A stretch of 33,765 bases of DNA from NCBI GenBank assembly GCA_025358155.1, contig JANYKR010000060.1, forward strand, positions 1 through 33,765, read 5' to 3'. Under the pieces are notes generated by a model. It did no database searches. It was not told where the DNA came from and saw only the letters and a list, made by a program, of their open reading frames with translations. This DNA comes from Betaproteobacteria bacterium. GTDB taxonomy: Bacteria; Pseudomonadota; Gammaproteobacteria; Burkholderiales; Burkholderiaceae_C. A program made the translations under genes and the position numbers. Shown piece by piece: positions 22,183 through 30,993 of this stretch; positions within the stretch are counted from its first letter, which is position 1, and each line of letters opens with the position of its first letter.

Positions 22183-24258
22183 TCAGTCGATCAGGCCGCG
22201 CTCGCGCAGCATCGGCGCTATTGCCGCATCGCGGCCCCGGAAGGCGCGGAAAGCCGCGCCCGGCTCGACACTGTCGCCCCGGCTGTAGATGCAGGCTTTC
22301 AGCCGCGCAGCCACCGCCGGATCAAAGGCGCTACCGGCCTCGGTAAAGGCGGTCCAGGCGTCGGCCTCCAGCACCTCGGCCCAGAGGTAGACGTAGTAGC
22401 CGGCGGCATAGCTGTCGCCGGAGAACAGATGCTGAAAATGCGGCAGTCGGTGGTTCAGCCCGGCCTCCTCGGGCAGGCCTCGGCCGGCCATCAGTGAGGC
22501 CTCGAACGTGACGACATCGTCGATCGGCTCGACCTGCTGGTGCGCTGCCAGGTCGGTGATCGCGCTGGCGGTGTAGCGCACGGTCTCGAAAGCCTGGCCA
22601 AAACGCCGCGCCGCGTCCAGCCGGTCCAGCAGCGCATCGGGAATCGGCTCGCCGGTCTCGGCATGGCGGGCATGGCGGCGCAAGACCTCGCGCTCGGTAC
22701 CCCAATGCTCAAACAACTGCGACGGCAGTTCGACAAAATCGCGCAGCACGTTGGTGCCCGACAGGCGGTTGTAGGTCACGTCGCTGAGCAAGCCGTGCAG
22801 ACCGTGGCCAAACTCATGGAACAGGGTGCGCACATCGTCGGGCGACAGCAAGCTGGGCTGGCCCGGCGCGGCCTTGGCAAAATTGTTGTTGTTCAGCACG
22901 ATCGGCAGCGCGGCAGGCAGCGCGTCGGTGCCGACAGCGCCGTTGCGGTGCTGGTCGGCCAGTGAACTCATCCAGGCCCCGCTGCGTTTGCCCGGACGTG
23001 CAAAGTTGTCGTGCAAGAACAGGCCGATCACCGCCCCCGCCGCATCACTGACCTGGTACACATCCACATCAGGGTGGTAGGCAGCCAGATCGCTGCGCCG
23101 GTCGAACTGGAGGCCAAACAGCCGGCTGGCGCAGTCAAAGGCCGCCGCCACCATGTTGGACAACACGAAGTAGGGCTTGAGGGCCGCCTCGTCGAGCGCG
23201 TAGTGTTGCTGGCGCACCTGTTCGGCCCAGAACCGCCAGTCCCAGGCTTGCAACGGATGGTGGACATCGGCTTGCTGCATTGCGGCGCGCAGCAGGTTGC
23301 GCTCCTGGTCGAGCGCCGGCAGCGCCCGTTGCCAGACTTCATCAAGCAAGCCCCAGACCCGGTCGGCTGTCAAGGCCATCCGGTCGGACAGCTTGTACTC
23401 GGCGTAGTTGGCGCAACCCATCAGGGCGGCCTGGCGCTGGCGTGCAGCCAGGATGCGCGACGCCAGCGGCCGGTTGTCGTGCGCACCGGCCTGCTCGCCC
23501 CTGCCGACCCAGGCCCTCCAGGCCACTTCGCGCAGGTCGCGCCGGGTCGAAAAGCTCAAGAACGGCACGATCAGCGACCGGCTGAGGGTGATCACCGGCG
23601 TGGCCAGGCCCCGCTCGGCTGCGGCCTGTGCGGCACTGGCACGCACAAAGTCCGGCAGGCCCGCCAGCGCCGCTTCGTCGGGCAGAGGCAGCGCAAACGC
23701 CGCCTCATCGTGCAGCACGTTCTGGCCAAAGCGGGTGCTGAGCTCGGCCAGTTCACCGGCCAGGGCGGCAAATTCGGCCCGCGCCGGCGCCGGCAGCAGC
23801 GCGCCCGCCCGCGCAAAGTCGCTGTGCAGGCGCTCGACCAGGCGGTGTTGCTCGGGTGTCAGCCCCAGGCTGTCGCGCTGGGCATGCACGGCGGCGATGC
23901 GGCCAAACAGGCCGGCGTCCTGCAGTACCGCGCTCCAGTGCGCTGACAGCGGCCCGGCCAGCTCCAGCTGCACCGCCTGCAAGGCAGCGTTGGTGGCCGA
24001 GGCGCAGAGGTTGTGCAGCACGGCATCGACCCGCTGCAACAGCGCACCGGTGCGGTCAAACGCGGCCACGCTGTTGTCAAAATCTGGCGCCGCCGGCTGT
24101 GCCACCAGGGCCGCGATCTCGCTGCGGTGCAGGGCCATTGCCTGCTGCAGCACCGGCGCAAAGTCTTCGGGACGGATGCGGTCAAACGCGGGCAGCGACA
24201 AGGGCGTGTCGCCGGTAAACAGCAGGGCGACGGCGGTCGCGGGGGTGGCAACGTCCAT
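22183..24258 (-). CDS. dcp: Peptidyl-dipeptidase Dcp (M3 zinc peptidase)
   Basis: A 691-residue cytoplasmic-type metallopeptidase from ATG 24258 (MDVATPATAVALLFTG); E. coli Dcp has about 680 residues. The zinc site is HEFGH (481-485) with the third ligand Glu510 in RDFVELPSQLFEHW, 25 residues on. The neighbouring LSGTNVLRDFVELPSQ and AWDWRFWAEQVRQQHYALDE segments follow Dcp rather than oligopeptidase A, which has a different sequence after HEFGH. It should remove dipeptides from the C-termini of short peptides. The frame continues upstream to 24393 without a better start. It is divergent from lspA with 233 nt between the starts, and convergent with the hybrid kinase (36 nt gap). No signal peptide is seen. 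Confidence 0.92.
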   Translation of the reverse strand: MDVATPATAVALLFTGDTPLSLPAFDRIRPEDFAPVLQQAMALHRSEIAALVAQPAAPDFDNSVAAFDRTGALLQRVDAVLHNLCASATNAALQAVQLELAGPLSAHWSAVLQDAGLFGRIAAVHAQRDSLGLTPEQHRLVERLHSDFARAGALLPAPARAEFAALAGELAELSTRFGQNVLHDEAAFALPLPDEAALAGLPDFVRASAAQAAAERGLATPVITLSRSLIVPFLSFSTRRDLREVAWRAWVGRGEQAGAHDNRPLASRILAARQRQAALMGCANYAEYKLSDRMALTADRVWGLLDEVWQRALPALDQERNLLRAAMQQADVHHPLQAWDWRFWAEQVRQQHYALDEAALKPYFVLSNMVAAAFDCASRLFGLQFDRRSDLAAYHPDVDVYQVSDAAGAVIGLFLHDNFARPGKRSGAWMSSLADQHRNGAVGTDALPAALPIVLNNNNFAKAAPGQPSLLSPDDVRTLFHEFGHGLHGLLSDVTYNRLSGTNVLRDFVELPSQLFEHWGTEREVLRRHARHAETGEPIPDALLDRLDAARRFGQAFETVRYTASAITDLAAHQQVEPIDDVVTFEASLMAGRGLPEEAGLNHRLPHFQHLFSGDSYAAGYYVYLWAEVLEADAWTAFTEAGSAFDPAVAARLKACIYSRGDSVEPGAAFRAFRGRDAAIAPMLRERGLID

Positions 24259-24491
24259 GGGGGCTTTCAAGGCTTTCGAGGCAAGAGGTGTACCTGGCAC
24301 TGCGGCTAACCCGCGACATCCGGCCCCTGCAGCGCCAGCAGGCCCGACGACTATGCCACCCTGCAGGGTTTCCGGCCTGAGCGGGGCCATCACGCCACGG
24401 CACTGTCAGCCCCGGGGGCGCGGCCCGAGCAGCCGGCTACAGTACCGCCCGACGCCGCTTCGACTGGCGGCCCCGCCCGGCCGCGTACTGC

Positions 24492-25046
24492 ATGCCCTCC
24501 ACCAAGACCCTCTCCCGCCCCAGCGGCCGCCGCAACGGCAGCCCGGCCCCGTCCACACCGCTGCTGCTCTGGCTGGGCCTGGCGCTGCTGGTGGTGCTGG
24601 CCGACCAGATCAGCAAGACCTTGATCGTCGGCCAGTTTGCGCTGGGCGACAGCCTCACCGTCTACCCGTTCTTCAACCTAGTGCGGGCGCACAACGCGGG
24701 CGCGGCGTTCTCGTTCCTGGCCGGTGCCTCGGGCTGGCAGCGCTGGTTTTTTGTCGGCCTGGGTGCAGTGGCCTCGGTCTTCATCGTCTGGATGCTGCGC
24801 AAACACCCTGACCAGCGATTGTTCTGCGCGGCCATCAGCCTGATCCTGGGCGGCGCGCTGGGCAATGTGATCGACCGCCTGTTGCACGGCCATGTGGTGG
24901 ACTTCTTGCAGTTTCACTGGGCGTTTCTGGCGCCGATGTTCCCGGGCGGCTACTTTCCCAGTTTCAACATCGCTGACAGCGCGATCACGCTGGGCGCCAT
25001 CGGCCTGATCGCCGATGAGCTGCTGCGGGTGCGCAACAGCCGCTGA
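24492..25046 (+). CDS. lspA: Lipoprotein signal peptidase (signal peptidase II)
   Basis: A 184-residue inner-membrane aspartyl protease that removes signal peptides from diacylglyceryl-prolipoproteins. Four hydrophobic segments follow an unusually long hydrophilic N-terminus of about 22 residues (Ser/Pro/Arg-rich). The family signatures are complete: ADQISKTLI (about 37-45), [28 protein letters not shown] and FNIADSAI. Catalytic Asp137 and Asp162 correspond to E. coli Asp123 and Asp141. In most Proteobacteria this gene follows ileS; here its upstream neighbour is the divergent dcp, so the usual ileS linkage is broken. It is followed on the same strand by the DUF2189 gene after 73 nt. A second lspA copy elsewhere in the genome cannot be excluded. 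Confidence 0.95.
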   Translation: MPSTKTLSRPSGRRNGSPAPSTPLLLWLGLALLVVLADQISKTLIVGQFALGDSLTVYPFFNLVRAHNAGAAFSFLAGASGWQRWFFVGLGAVASVFIVWMLRKHPDQRLFCAAISLILGGALGNVIDRLLHGHVVDFLQFHWAFLAPMFPGGYFPSFNIADSAITLGAIGLIADELLRVRNSR

Positions 25047-25119
25047 GCAAAAGCGGCACGCGGGACTGTCCGCATGGCGCTGCAGCGGCCCGCCCGCTAG
25101 GCTGCAGTGAAGGAACGCC

Positions 25120-25980
25120 ATGTCCGACATCACCCCTCCCGCCGCGCCGCAAACCGCCGAAGCGCCCGCAGCAGGCAAAGCCGCCAGTGGCGAGCACGCT
25201 GGCAGCAGCCCGTCCGTCGCGCTGCCAGACGGCGAAGCCTCGGTCTTTGAGCTGCAACTCAGGCCGCTGACCCTGGGCTCGCCCTTGCGCTGGCTGGCGG
25301 CCGGCTGGCGCGACTTTGTGCGCTGCCCCGGCATCGGCCTGTTTTACGGCGCCTGCTTCATGGCGATGGGCTGGCTGCTGATGGCGGTGTTCGAGCATGC
25401 GCCAGCCTATGTGCTGGCGCTGTCGGCCGGCTTCTTGCTGACTGGGCCGTTTTTCTGCCTCGGGCTCTACCAGGCCAGCCGGCGGCTGGAGCGGGGCGAA
25501 ACCCCTGATCTCGGCAATTCTCTGTTGGCATGGGATCAGCGCACCGGCACGCTGGCGATCTTCGGTTTTGTGCTGCTGGTGCTGGAGATGCTGTGGGGCC
25601 GCGCCTCGCTGATCATTTTTGCGGTCAGCTTTGACGGCATGCCCGACTTCAAGGGCTCGCTGCTGGCCTTGCTCAACCCCGAGAACCTGCAGTTCATCAT
25701 CGCCTACTTGCTGGTCGGCGGCTTGTTTGCCGGGCTGATCTTTGCGGTGAGCGTGGTGTCGATCCCGATGATCCTGGACCGACCCACCGACGCCATCAGC
25801 GCCGGCCTGACCAGCCTGCGCCTGGTGCTGGGCCAGCCGCTGGTGATGCTGTTCTGGGGCGCGCTGATCACCGGCCTGGTCGTGCTGGCGATGCTGCCCT
25901 GGTTCGCCGGGTTGCTGGTGGTCGGGCCGGTGCTGGGCCATGCGTCCTGGCATGCCTACCGGGCGGCAGTTGATGGTTGA
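25120..25980 (+). CDS. DUF2189 family inner-membrane protein
   Basis: A 286-residue protein with AAGGA six bases before ATG 25120. A soluble Ala/Pro-rich N-terminus (about 1-65) precedes about six hydrophobic segments. The motifs PLRWLAAGWRDF, GPFFCLGLYQASRRLERGE, SVVSIPMILDRPTDAISAGL and VVGPVLGHASWHAYR match the DUF2189 family of Proteobacteria, whose role is unknown. The last eight bases overlap the start of the following histidine kinase gene (ATGGTTGA), which suggests translational coupling. A membrane partner that senses or delivers a signal to that soluble kinase is an attractive but untested idea. Confidence 0.88.
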   Translation: MSDITPPAAPQTAEAPAAGKAASGEHAGSSPSVALPDGEASVFELQLRPLTLGSPLRWLAAGWRDFVRCPGIGLFYGACFMAMGWLLMAVFEHAPAYVLALSAGFLLTGPFFCLGLYQASRRLERGETPDLGNSLLAWDQRTGTLAIFGFVLLVLEMLWGRASLIIFAVSFDGMPDFKGSLLALLNPENLQFIIAYLLVGGLFAGLIFAVSVVSIPMILDRPTDAISAGLTSLRLVLGQPLVMLFWGALITGLVVLAMLPWFAGLLVVGPVLGHASWHAYRAAVDG

Positions 25981-27463
25981 GGCCAGCCCGCCTGCTGCTG
26001 GCAGCGAGGCGCTGCGCTTGCTGGAGGTTGTCGACCTGGCGCACTACGCCTGGTTGCAGGTGCCGATGTGGGTATTTGATGTCGAGCAGATGCGGGTGTG
26101 CTGGGCCAACGCGGCCGGACTGGCCTTTTGGCGGGCCGATCAGCTGTCCGCGCTGGCGTCACGCGACTTCAGCGACGCATCGCCGACCACGCTGCTGCGC
26201 CTGCGCGCCAGCATGCAGCTGCATGCCGATGGGCGGCGCCTGCAAGAGGCCTGGACGCTCTACCCGATGGGCCAGCCCTTGACCTCGTCGCTGGTGTCGC
26301 GTGGCATTCGGCTGGCCGACGGCCGCCAGGCCATCCTGTTCTGCTCGGAACCGCTGGCGGCCAGCTACGACGCCGACATGCTGCGCGGGATCGAAGCCCT
26401 GCAGCACACCCCGGTCCGGGTGCTGCTCTACCCCTTGGACGGCGGCCATGCCGTGATGCGCAACCCGGCTGCCGTGGCCACCTTCGGCCTGGCGGAGCAC
26501 CCCGGCGCTGGCCCGGTGCATGGTCTCTTTGCCGACCCCGATTCGGCCAGCGGCCTCCAGACTGCCGTTGCCCAGGGACAGGGCTACGCCGGCGAGGCCC
26601 GGCTGCTGACGCTGCAAGGGCCGCGCTGGCATGCCGTTGACGCCAGGACGGTGCGCGACCCGGTCAGCGGCGCGCCGATGCTGCTGCTCAATGCCCAAGA
26701 CATCACCGACCTGAAGGCCGCGCGCGACACGGCCGAGACGGCCAACCGCGCCAAGTCCAGCTTTCTGGCCAACATGAGCCATGAATTGCGTACCCCGATG
26801 AACGGCGTGCTGGGCCTGACCGAACTGGTGCTGTCCGGCACGCTCGACGACCGGCAACGGCATTTTCTGCAACTGGCCCAACAGTCGGCCCAGTCGCTGA
26901 TGCAGGTCATCAACGACATCCTCGACATCTCCAAGATCGAAGCGGACCGGCTCGCGCTGGTACTCGAAGCGGTGCCGCTGCGCGAGTTGCTGACGCGGGC
27001 ACTGGCACCCCTGCAGGTGCAGGCCGAAAAGCGAGCGCTGGCACTGGGCTGCCACATCGCCGCCAACCTGCCCGAGCGGCTGATGATGGACCCCCAGCGT
27101 TGGTGCCAGGTCCTGGTCAATCTGGTGGGCAACGCATTGAAGTTCACAGCCACCGGCGCCATCACCGTGCAGGTCGATTGCCGGCCGGACGGCGAGCACA
27201 GCCTGCTGCTCGACTGCAGCGTGCACGACACCGGCATCGGCATGACGCCCGACGAGCTGAAAATCGTGTTCGAGCCCTTCACCCAGGCCGATGCCAGCAT
27301 CACCCGCCGCTATGGCGGCACGGGTCTGGGTCTGAGCATCGCCCGGCGGCTGGTGCAACTGATGGACGGCCAGATCGACGTGCAAAGCCGCCCCGGGCTG
27401 GGCAGTTGCTTTCGCTTTGTCGTCCCCGTGACCCTGCCCGAATCTCTGCCGCTGACCCGCTGA
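25973..27463 (+). CDS. Soluble PAS-containing sensor histidine kinase
   Basis: A 496-residue kinase from ATG 25973, whose start overlaps the DUF2189 stop by eight bases; an in-frame ATG at 25940 lies deeper in the neighbour and is less likely. No membrane segment is seen. Two PAS-like regions fill about 25-125 and 140-248 (the first with PMWVFDVEQMRVCWANAAGL, the second ending LLNAQDITDLK). HisKA has NMSHELRTPMNGVLGL with His270. The ATPase domain shows VLVNLVGNALKFT, HDTGIGM, FEPFTQADASITRRYGGTG and LGLSIARRLV. No receiver domain is attached and no response regulator lies next to it, so its partner is elsewhere. It is followed after 25 nt by an exported protease gene, so the three genes from 25120 on are probably one transcript. 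Confidence 0.92.
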   Translation: MVEASPPAAGSEALRLLEVVDLAHYAWLQVPMWVFDVEQMRVCWANAAGLAFWRADQLSALASRDFSDASPTTLLRLRASMQLHADGRRLQEAWTLYPMGQPLTSSLVSRGIRLADGRQAILFCSEPLAASYDADMLRGIEALQHTPVRVLLYPLDGGHAVMRNPAAVATFGLAEHPGAGPVHGLFADPDSASGLQTAVAQGQGYAGEARLLTLQGPRWHAVDARTVRDPVSGAPMLLLNAQDITDLKAARDTAETANRAKSSFLANMSHELRTPMNGVLGLTELVLSGTLDDRQRHFLQLAQQSAQSLMQVINDILDISKIEADRLALVLEAVPLRELLTRALAPLQVQAEKRALALGCHIAANLPERLMMDPQRWCQVLVNLVGNALKFTATGAITVQVDCRPDGEHSLLLDCSVHDTGIGMTPDELKIVFEPFTQADASITRRYGGTGLGLSIARRLVQLMDGQIDVQSRPGLGSCFRFVVPVTLPESLPLTR

Positions 27464-27488
27464 AGGTGCAACACGCTAGAGTCGGGTT

Positions 27489-28313
27489 TTGCACCCACCG
27501 GCCCTGCCCTTGCCCTCCCTGCTGTCACCTCTGTCATCGCTGTCGTTGCTTTTGTCCCGTTTGATCGTGGTTTTGCTGTGCGGGTTGGCCATGGCAGCCC
27601 AGGCCGGCCTGCCCGAGTTGGTGGCTGCCGCCAAACCGGCGGTGGTGGCGGTGGGCACCTTCGACCCGTTGGCAAGCCCGCGTTTCAACTTCATCGGCAC
27701 CGGTTTTGTGGTGACCGACGGCCGCACCCTGGTGACCAATGCCCATGTGGTGCCCGAGGAGACGGCAGCGCAGGGCCAGCTGGTGCTGCTGGTTGGCGGC
27801 AAGCGCAGCGCCTCCAGTCCTGACACTCTGCCCGAAACCCGCCCGCTCAAGCTGCTCCAGCTCGACCGCACCCACGACCTCGCGCTGTTGCAATTTGGCG
27901 GCGAACCGCTGCCGGTGATGGCGCTGGACGCCAGCGATGGCACCCGAGAGGGCCAGGCGGTGGCCTTCATCGGCTTTCCGATCGGCGGGCTGCTGGGTTT
28001 TTCGCCCGTCACCCACCGGGCCTCCGTCTCGTCGATCACACCGATTGCGCTGCCCACCCCCACCGCCCGCCAGCTCGACGCCGCTGCAGTCGCCCGCCTG
28101 CGCCAGGGCAGCTTTGACATCCTGCAACTCGACGGCACGGCCTACCCCGGCAACAGCGGTGGCCCGCTGTTCAATATCGACAACGGCCAGGTCGTGGGCG
28201 TGATCAATATGGTGCTGGTCAAGACCAGCAAGGAGTCGCTGCTGAGCAACCCCTCGGGCATTACCTATGCCATCCCGGTGCGCTTCGTGCGGGAGTTGCT
28301 GGGGCGGCGCTGA
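27489..28313 (+). CDS. Exported trypsin-like serine protease
   Basis: A 274-residue protein with the open frame starting at TTG 27489; the exact start is uncertain because no ATG precedes the signal peptide and the ribosome-binding site is poor. A Leu/Ser-rich leader ends in LIVVLLCGLAMAAQA, with cleavage expected near residue 39, placing the enzyme in the periplasm. The chymotrypsin-fold triad is complete: His86 in VTNAHVV, Asp130 in RTHDLALLQF and Ser223 in YPGNSGGPLFN. No PDZ domain follows, unlike DegP/DegS, so the family is the short S1-type group. It lies 25 nt after the orphan kinase and is probably in the same transcript, suggesting an envelope-quality or signal-processing role (inference). 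Downstream is a gene-free gap. Confidence 0.88.
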   Translation: MHPPALPLPSLLSPLSSLSLLLSRLIVVLLCGLAMAAQAGLPELVAAAKPAVVAVGTFDPLASPRFNFIGTGFVVTDGRTLVTNAHVVPEETAAQGQLVLLVGGKRSASSPDTLPETRPLKLLQLDRTHDLALLQFGGEPLPVMALDASDGTREGQAVAFIGFPIGGLLGFSPVTHRASVSSITPIALPTPTARQLDAAAVARLRQGSFDILQLDGTAYPGNSGGPLFNIDNGQVVGVINMVLVKTSKESLLSNPSGITYAIPVRFVRELLGRR

Positions 28314-28548
28314 GCGGCGGGTTCCTGCCTGGTGCGTGCCTCGATTTGTCAGTTGCAGCTGCTGGCGAGGTACGGAATGAATCTCCGCAACCGACTCGGT
28401 GCTGATCGCAGGTCGCTAATTGCTTTGAGCGCGTGATGGGCTGGGTGCTGCCGTCGTTCGTAATTCGGTGCCAGGACATGGCAAAGCGGTCAGCAAGATC
28501 CTCAGCCGCAACATCCGGCCGATAACCGCCAACAGCCCCGCCGTCGCC
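28314..28548. other. Convergent intergenic gap with lower GC
   Basis: Between the protease and quinone reductase stops. The composition is visibly less GC-rich than the genes around it (for example ATTGCTTTGAGC and GTTCGTAATTCGG). No reading frame with protein-like composition, strong hairpin or repeat was found. It could be a decayed gene or foreign remnant, but nothing positive supports that. Confidence 0.4.
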
Positions 28549-29544
28549 TCAAGGCAACAAGATGCTGCAACCCGTGGTGTTGCGCGCTTCCAGCTCGGTG
28601 TGGGCGCGGCCCACCTCGGCCAGCGGGTAGCGCTGGTCGATGCGGATATTGACCGCACCGCTCAGCACCACCGCAAACAAATCGTCGGCCATTCTTTGCG
28701 TCGCCTCGCGGGTGGCCATGTGGCTGAACAGCGTGGCACGGGTCAGGTAGAGCGAGCCCTTGGCGCCCAGGATGCCGGGCGCAAACGGCGCCACCGGGCC
28801 TGAGGCGTTGCCAAAGCTGGCGAGCAGGCCAAAGGGCCGCAGCACGTTGAGCGAGCCCTCAAAGGTGTCTTTGCCCACCGAGTCGTAGACCACCTTGACA
28901 CCAGCACCGCCGGTGATCGCCTTGACGCGGGCGACAAAATCCTCGGTCCGGTAGTTGATGGCGTGGCTGGCACCGTGCGCCAGCGCCAGCTGGCATTTGG
29001 CATCACTGCCGGCAGTGGCGATCAGCTGCAGGCCGAGCGCGCGCGCCCACTGGCAGGCGATCAGGCCCACCCCGCCAGCGGCGGCATGCCACAACACAAA
29101 ATCACCGGCTTGCAGGCCCTCGGCCGGCAGGGTTTTTTTCAGCAGGTACTGGGCGGTCAGGCCCTTGAGCATCATCGCCGCACCGGTCTCGAAGCTGATG
29201 CCGTCGGGCAGCTTGCACACGGTAGCCGCAGGCATCACCCGGGCCTGGCTGTAGCTGCCGGGTGGGTTGGCGGCGTAGGCCGCGCGGTCACCCACTTGCA
29301 GGTGGCTGACGCCCTCGCCCACCGCCTCGACGATGCCCGCGCCCTCCATGCCCAATGTCAGTGGCAGGGCGTTGGGGTACAGGCCGGTGCGTTGGTAGAC
29401 GTCGATGTAGTTCAGGCCACAAGCCTGGTGGCGGATGCGGATCTGGCCGGGGCCGGGCTCGCCGACGGGCAGGTCAACCAGGTGCATCACCTCGGGGCCG
29501 CCAAATTGGCTGATCTGGACTGTTTTGCTGATGTTGTGGGTCAT
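28549..29544 (-). CDS. qorA: NADPH:quinone oxidoreductase (zeta-crystallin type)
   Basis: A 331-residue medium-chain reductase from ATG 29544, with AAGGAGA six bases upstream. The N-terminal GroES-like part has GGPEVMHLVDLPVGEPGPGQ and ACGLNYIDVYQRTGLYP; there are no zinc-binding Cys/His sets, as expected for quinone reductases. The Rossmann part has HAAAGGVGLIACQWARALG (about residues 147-165) for NADPH and the family's conserved YDSVGKDTFEGSL. It should reduce quinones or other enals by NADPH in the cytosol, protecting against redox-active compounds. It is divergent from the EamA transporter, and a near-perfect 16-bp dyad lies 20 nt before its start codon, suggesting control by a repressor. 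Confidence 0.92.
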   Translation of the reverse strand: MTHNISKTVQISQFGGPEVMHLVDLPVGEPGPGQIRIRHQACGLNYIDVYQRTGLYPNALPLTLGMEGAGIVEAVGEGVSHLQVGDRAAYAANPPGSYSQARVMPAATVCKLPDGISFETGAAMMLKGLTAQYLLKKTLPAEGLQAGDFVLWHAAAGGVGLIACQWARALGLQLIATAGSDAKCQLALAHGASHAINYRTEDFVARVKAITGGAGVKVVYDSVGKDTFEGSLNVLRPFGLLASFGNASGPVAPFAPGILGAKGSLYLTRATLFSHMATREATQRMADDLFAVVLSGAVNIRIDQRYPLAEVGRAHTELEARNTTGCSILLP

Positions 29545-29563
29545 GTGGGGTCTCCTTGGACAC

Positions 29564-29579
29564 CAAAGGTTAACCGTTG
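29564..29579. promoter_or_regulatory. 16-bp operator-like dyad upstream of quinone reductase
   Basis: CAAAGGTTAACCGTTG is symmetric except for one base pair, with a perfect GGTTAACC core (29568-29575). It lies 19 nt upstream of the ATG of the quinone reductase and near its likely transcription start, where a repressor would block transcription. The regulator is not encoded nearby. Confidence 0.45.
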
Positions 29580-29705
29580 CGGCCCGGCTCTGCCCGGCCA
29601 GGGATGCTGCGGCGCTGCAAGGGCGGGCTGCTGAACCGACAGCGGCGCAGGCCACAATCGTCAGATGCGCCTCGCCTGTTCACCCACCCGACCCCCTGGG
29701 CTGCC

Positions 29706-30647
29706 ATGCACCTGACACCCCGGCTGGCCGCGATGCTCAGCGTGCCGCCGCTGCTGTGGGCCGGCAACGCGGTGGTGGGCCGGCTGGCCATCAACAGCAT
29801 CAGCCCGCTGGCGCTCAACGCGGCGCGCTGGGCCTTGGCGCTGGCCCTGCTGCTGCCACTGGGCTGGCGGGCGTTTGCCCAGGCGCGGCGGCGCGCCGAG
29901 ATCCTGCAGCGCTGGCCCCACCTGGCCTTGCTGAGCCTGACTGGCGTTGGCGCTTACAACGCGCTGCAATACCTGGCGCTGCGCACCAGCACGCCGCTCA
30001 ATGTCACCCTGATCGCGGCCAGTTCGCCGGTGTGGATGCTGGCCATTGGCGCGCTATGGCACGGCGAGCGGCCGCGCCGCAACCAGCTGGTCGGCGCGGG
30101 CCTGTCGCTGCTCGGTGTGGCGGTGGTGCTGGCGCGCGGCAGCCCGGCGGCGCTGCTGCGGGTGCAACTGGTCTCGGGTGACTTGCTGATGCTGCTGGCG
30201 GTGATGAGCTGGTGTGTCTACAGCTGGATGCTGGCGCGGCCGCCCGCCTCGATGCGCCCGCCGCAGCGGCCGGACTGGCACTGGTCAGAGTTCTTGTGCA
30301 TTCAGATTGCGCTCGGCCTGGTATGGGCCAGCGCCGGCGCCGGTGTGGAAGCCTGGCTGCAGCCCAGCACCCAAGCCTTGCGCTGGACCCCGACCCTGAT
30401 CGCCGCGCTGCTCTACGTCGGCATCTTCCCGTCGCTGATCGCCTACCGCTTGTGGGGCCTGGGCGTGGCGCAAGCCGGCCCGGCGGTGGCGGCGTTTTTT
30501 GGCAACCTCACGCCCTTGTTTGCGGCGCTGTTGTCGGCCGGGTTGCTGGGCGAATGGCCGCAGCCCTTCCACGGCCTGGCGTTTGCGCTGATCGTGGCCG
30601 GCATCGTGGTCTCGGCGCGGCCGCCCGCCACAGGACTGCGCCGATGA
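29706..30647 (+). CDS. EamA-type DMT transporter
   Basis: A 313-residue protein from ATG 29706 (MHLTPRLAAMLSVPPLLWAGN); an upstream frame to 29577 has no protein-like composition. About ten hydrophobic segments are arranged as two five-helix halves, the drug/metabolite transporter pattern. PPLLWAGNAVVGRLA in the first helix and LTPLFAALLSAGLLGEWP in the ninth are the usual EamA signatures. The substrate is unknown; amino acids, nucleosides and metabolite efflux are known for relatives. Its stop overlaps the start of the DUF2007 gene (ATGA), so the two are translationally coupled. It is divergent from quinone reductase across a 161-nt control region. Confidence 0.9.
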   Translation: MHLTPRLAAMLSVPPLLWAGNAVVGRLAINSISPLALNAARWALALALLLPLGWRAFAQARRRAEILQRWPHLALLSLTGVGAYNALQYLALRTSTPLNVTLIAASSPVWMLAIGALWHGERPRRNQLVGAGLSLLGVAVVLARGSPAALLRVQLVSGDLLMLLAVMSWCVYSWMLARPPASMRPPQRPDWHWSEFLCIQIALGLVWASAGAGVEAWLQPSTQALRWTPTLIAALLYVGIFPSLIAYRLWGLGVAQAGPAVAAFFGNLTPLFAALLSAGLLGEWPQPFHGLAFALIVAGIVVSARPPATGLRR

Positions 30648-30955
30648 TGCGGCTGGCGCAGGCCCCCAACCTGGTGATCGCCACCTTGTGGGCCGACATG
30701 CTCAGTGGCGCCGGATTCAAGACTACCGTGCAGCGGGCCTTTGCCGGCAGCATCGCCGGCCAGATCCCGCCCGACCAGGCCTTGCCCGAGTTGTGGTTGC
30801 AGGATGAAACCCAATGCCAGGCCGCCCGCGCCTTGCTGCATGCGCTGCAGCATCCGCCTGAGCGGCGCTGGGCCTGCGCGGGCTGCGCCGAGGTGATCGA
30901 CGGTCCGTTCGACACCTGCTGGTGCTGCGGCGCGGCGGCGCCGGCAGCGCCTTGA
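30644..30955 (+). CDS. DUF2007-type protein with C-terminal zinc ribbon
   Basis: A 103-residue protein starting at ATG 30644 (or the adjacent ATG 30647), overlapping the transporter stop. The first 70 residues (MRLAQAPNLVIATLWADMLSG, then ALPELWLQDETQCQAARALL) match DUF2007, a small ferredoxin-like domain related to putative signal-transducing proteins. The C-terminus adds a zinc-ribbon-like knuckle, C78-x2-C81 and C92-x2-C95 (CAGC and CWCC), which should bind one metal ion. It is cytoplasmic, with no signal or membrane segment. Its function is unknown; the coupling to an EamA transporter may be only positional. Confidence 0.82.
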   Translation: MMRLAQAPNLVIATLWADMLSGAGFKTTVQRAFAGSIAGQIPPDQALPELWLQDETQCQAARALLHALQHPPERRWACAGCAEVIDGPFDTCWCCGAAAPAAP

Positions 30956-30993
30956 CGCAGCCACCGGTCTGCCTGCCAGAATCAGCGCCCAGC

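Noticed and set aside
23408-24811. 467-codon plus-strand frame antisense to dcp and continuing out of frame into lspA
   Set aside because: dcp has an intact zinc site and lspA its catalytic Asp residues in other frames; the long frame is Ala/Arg/Cys/Ser-rich without motifs.
28261-28479. 72-codon minus-strand frame in the gap after the protease
   Set aside because: It overlaps the protease end and has no ribosome-binding site or protein-like pattern.
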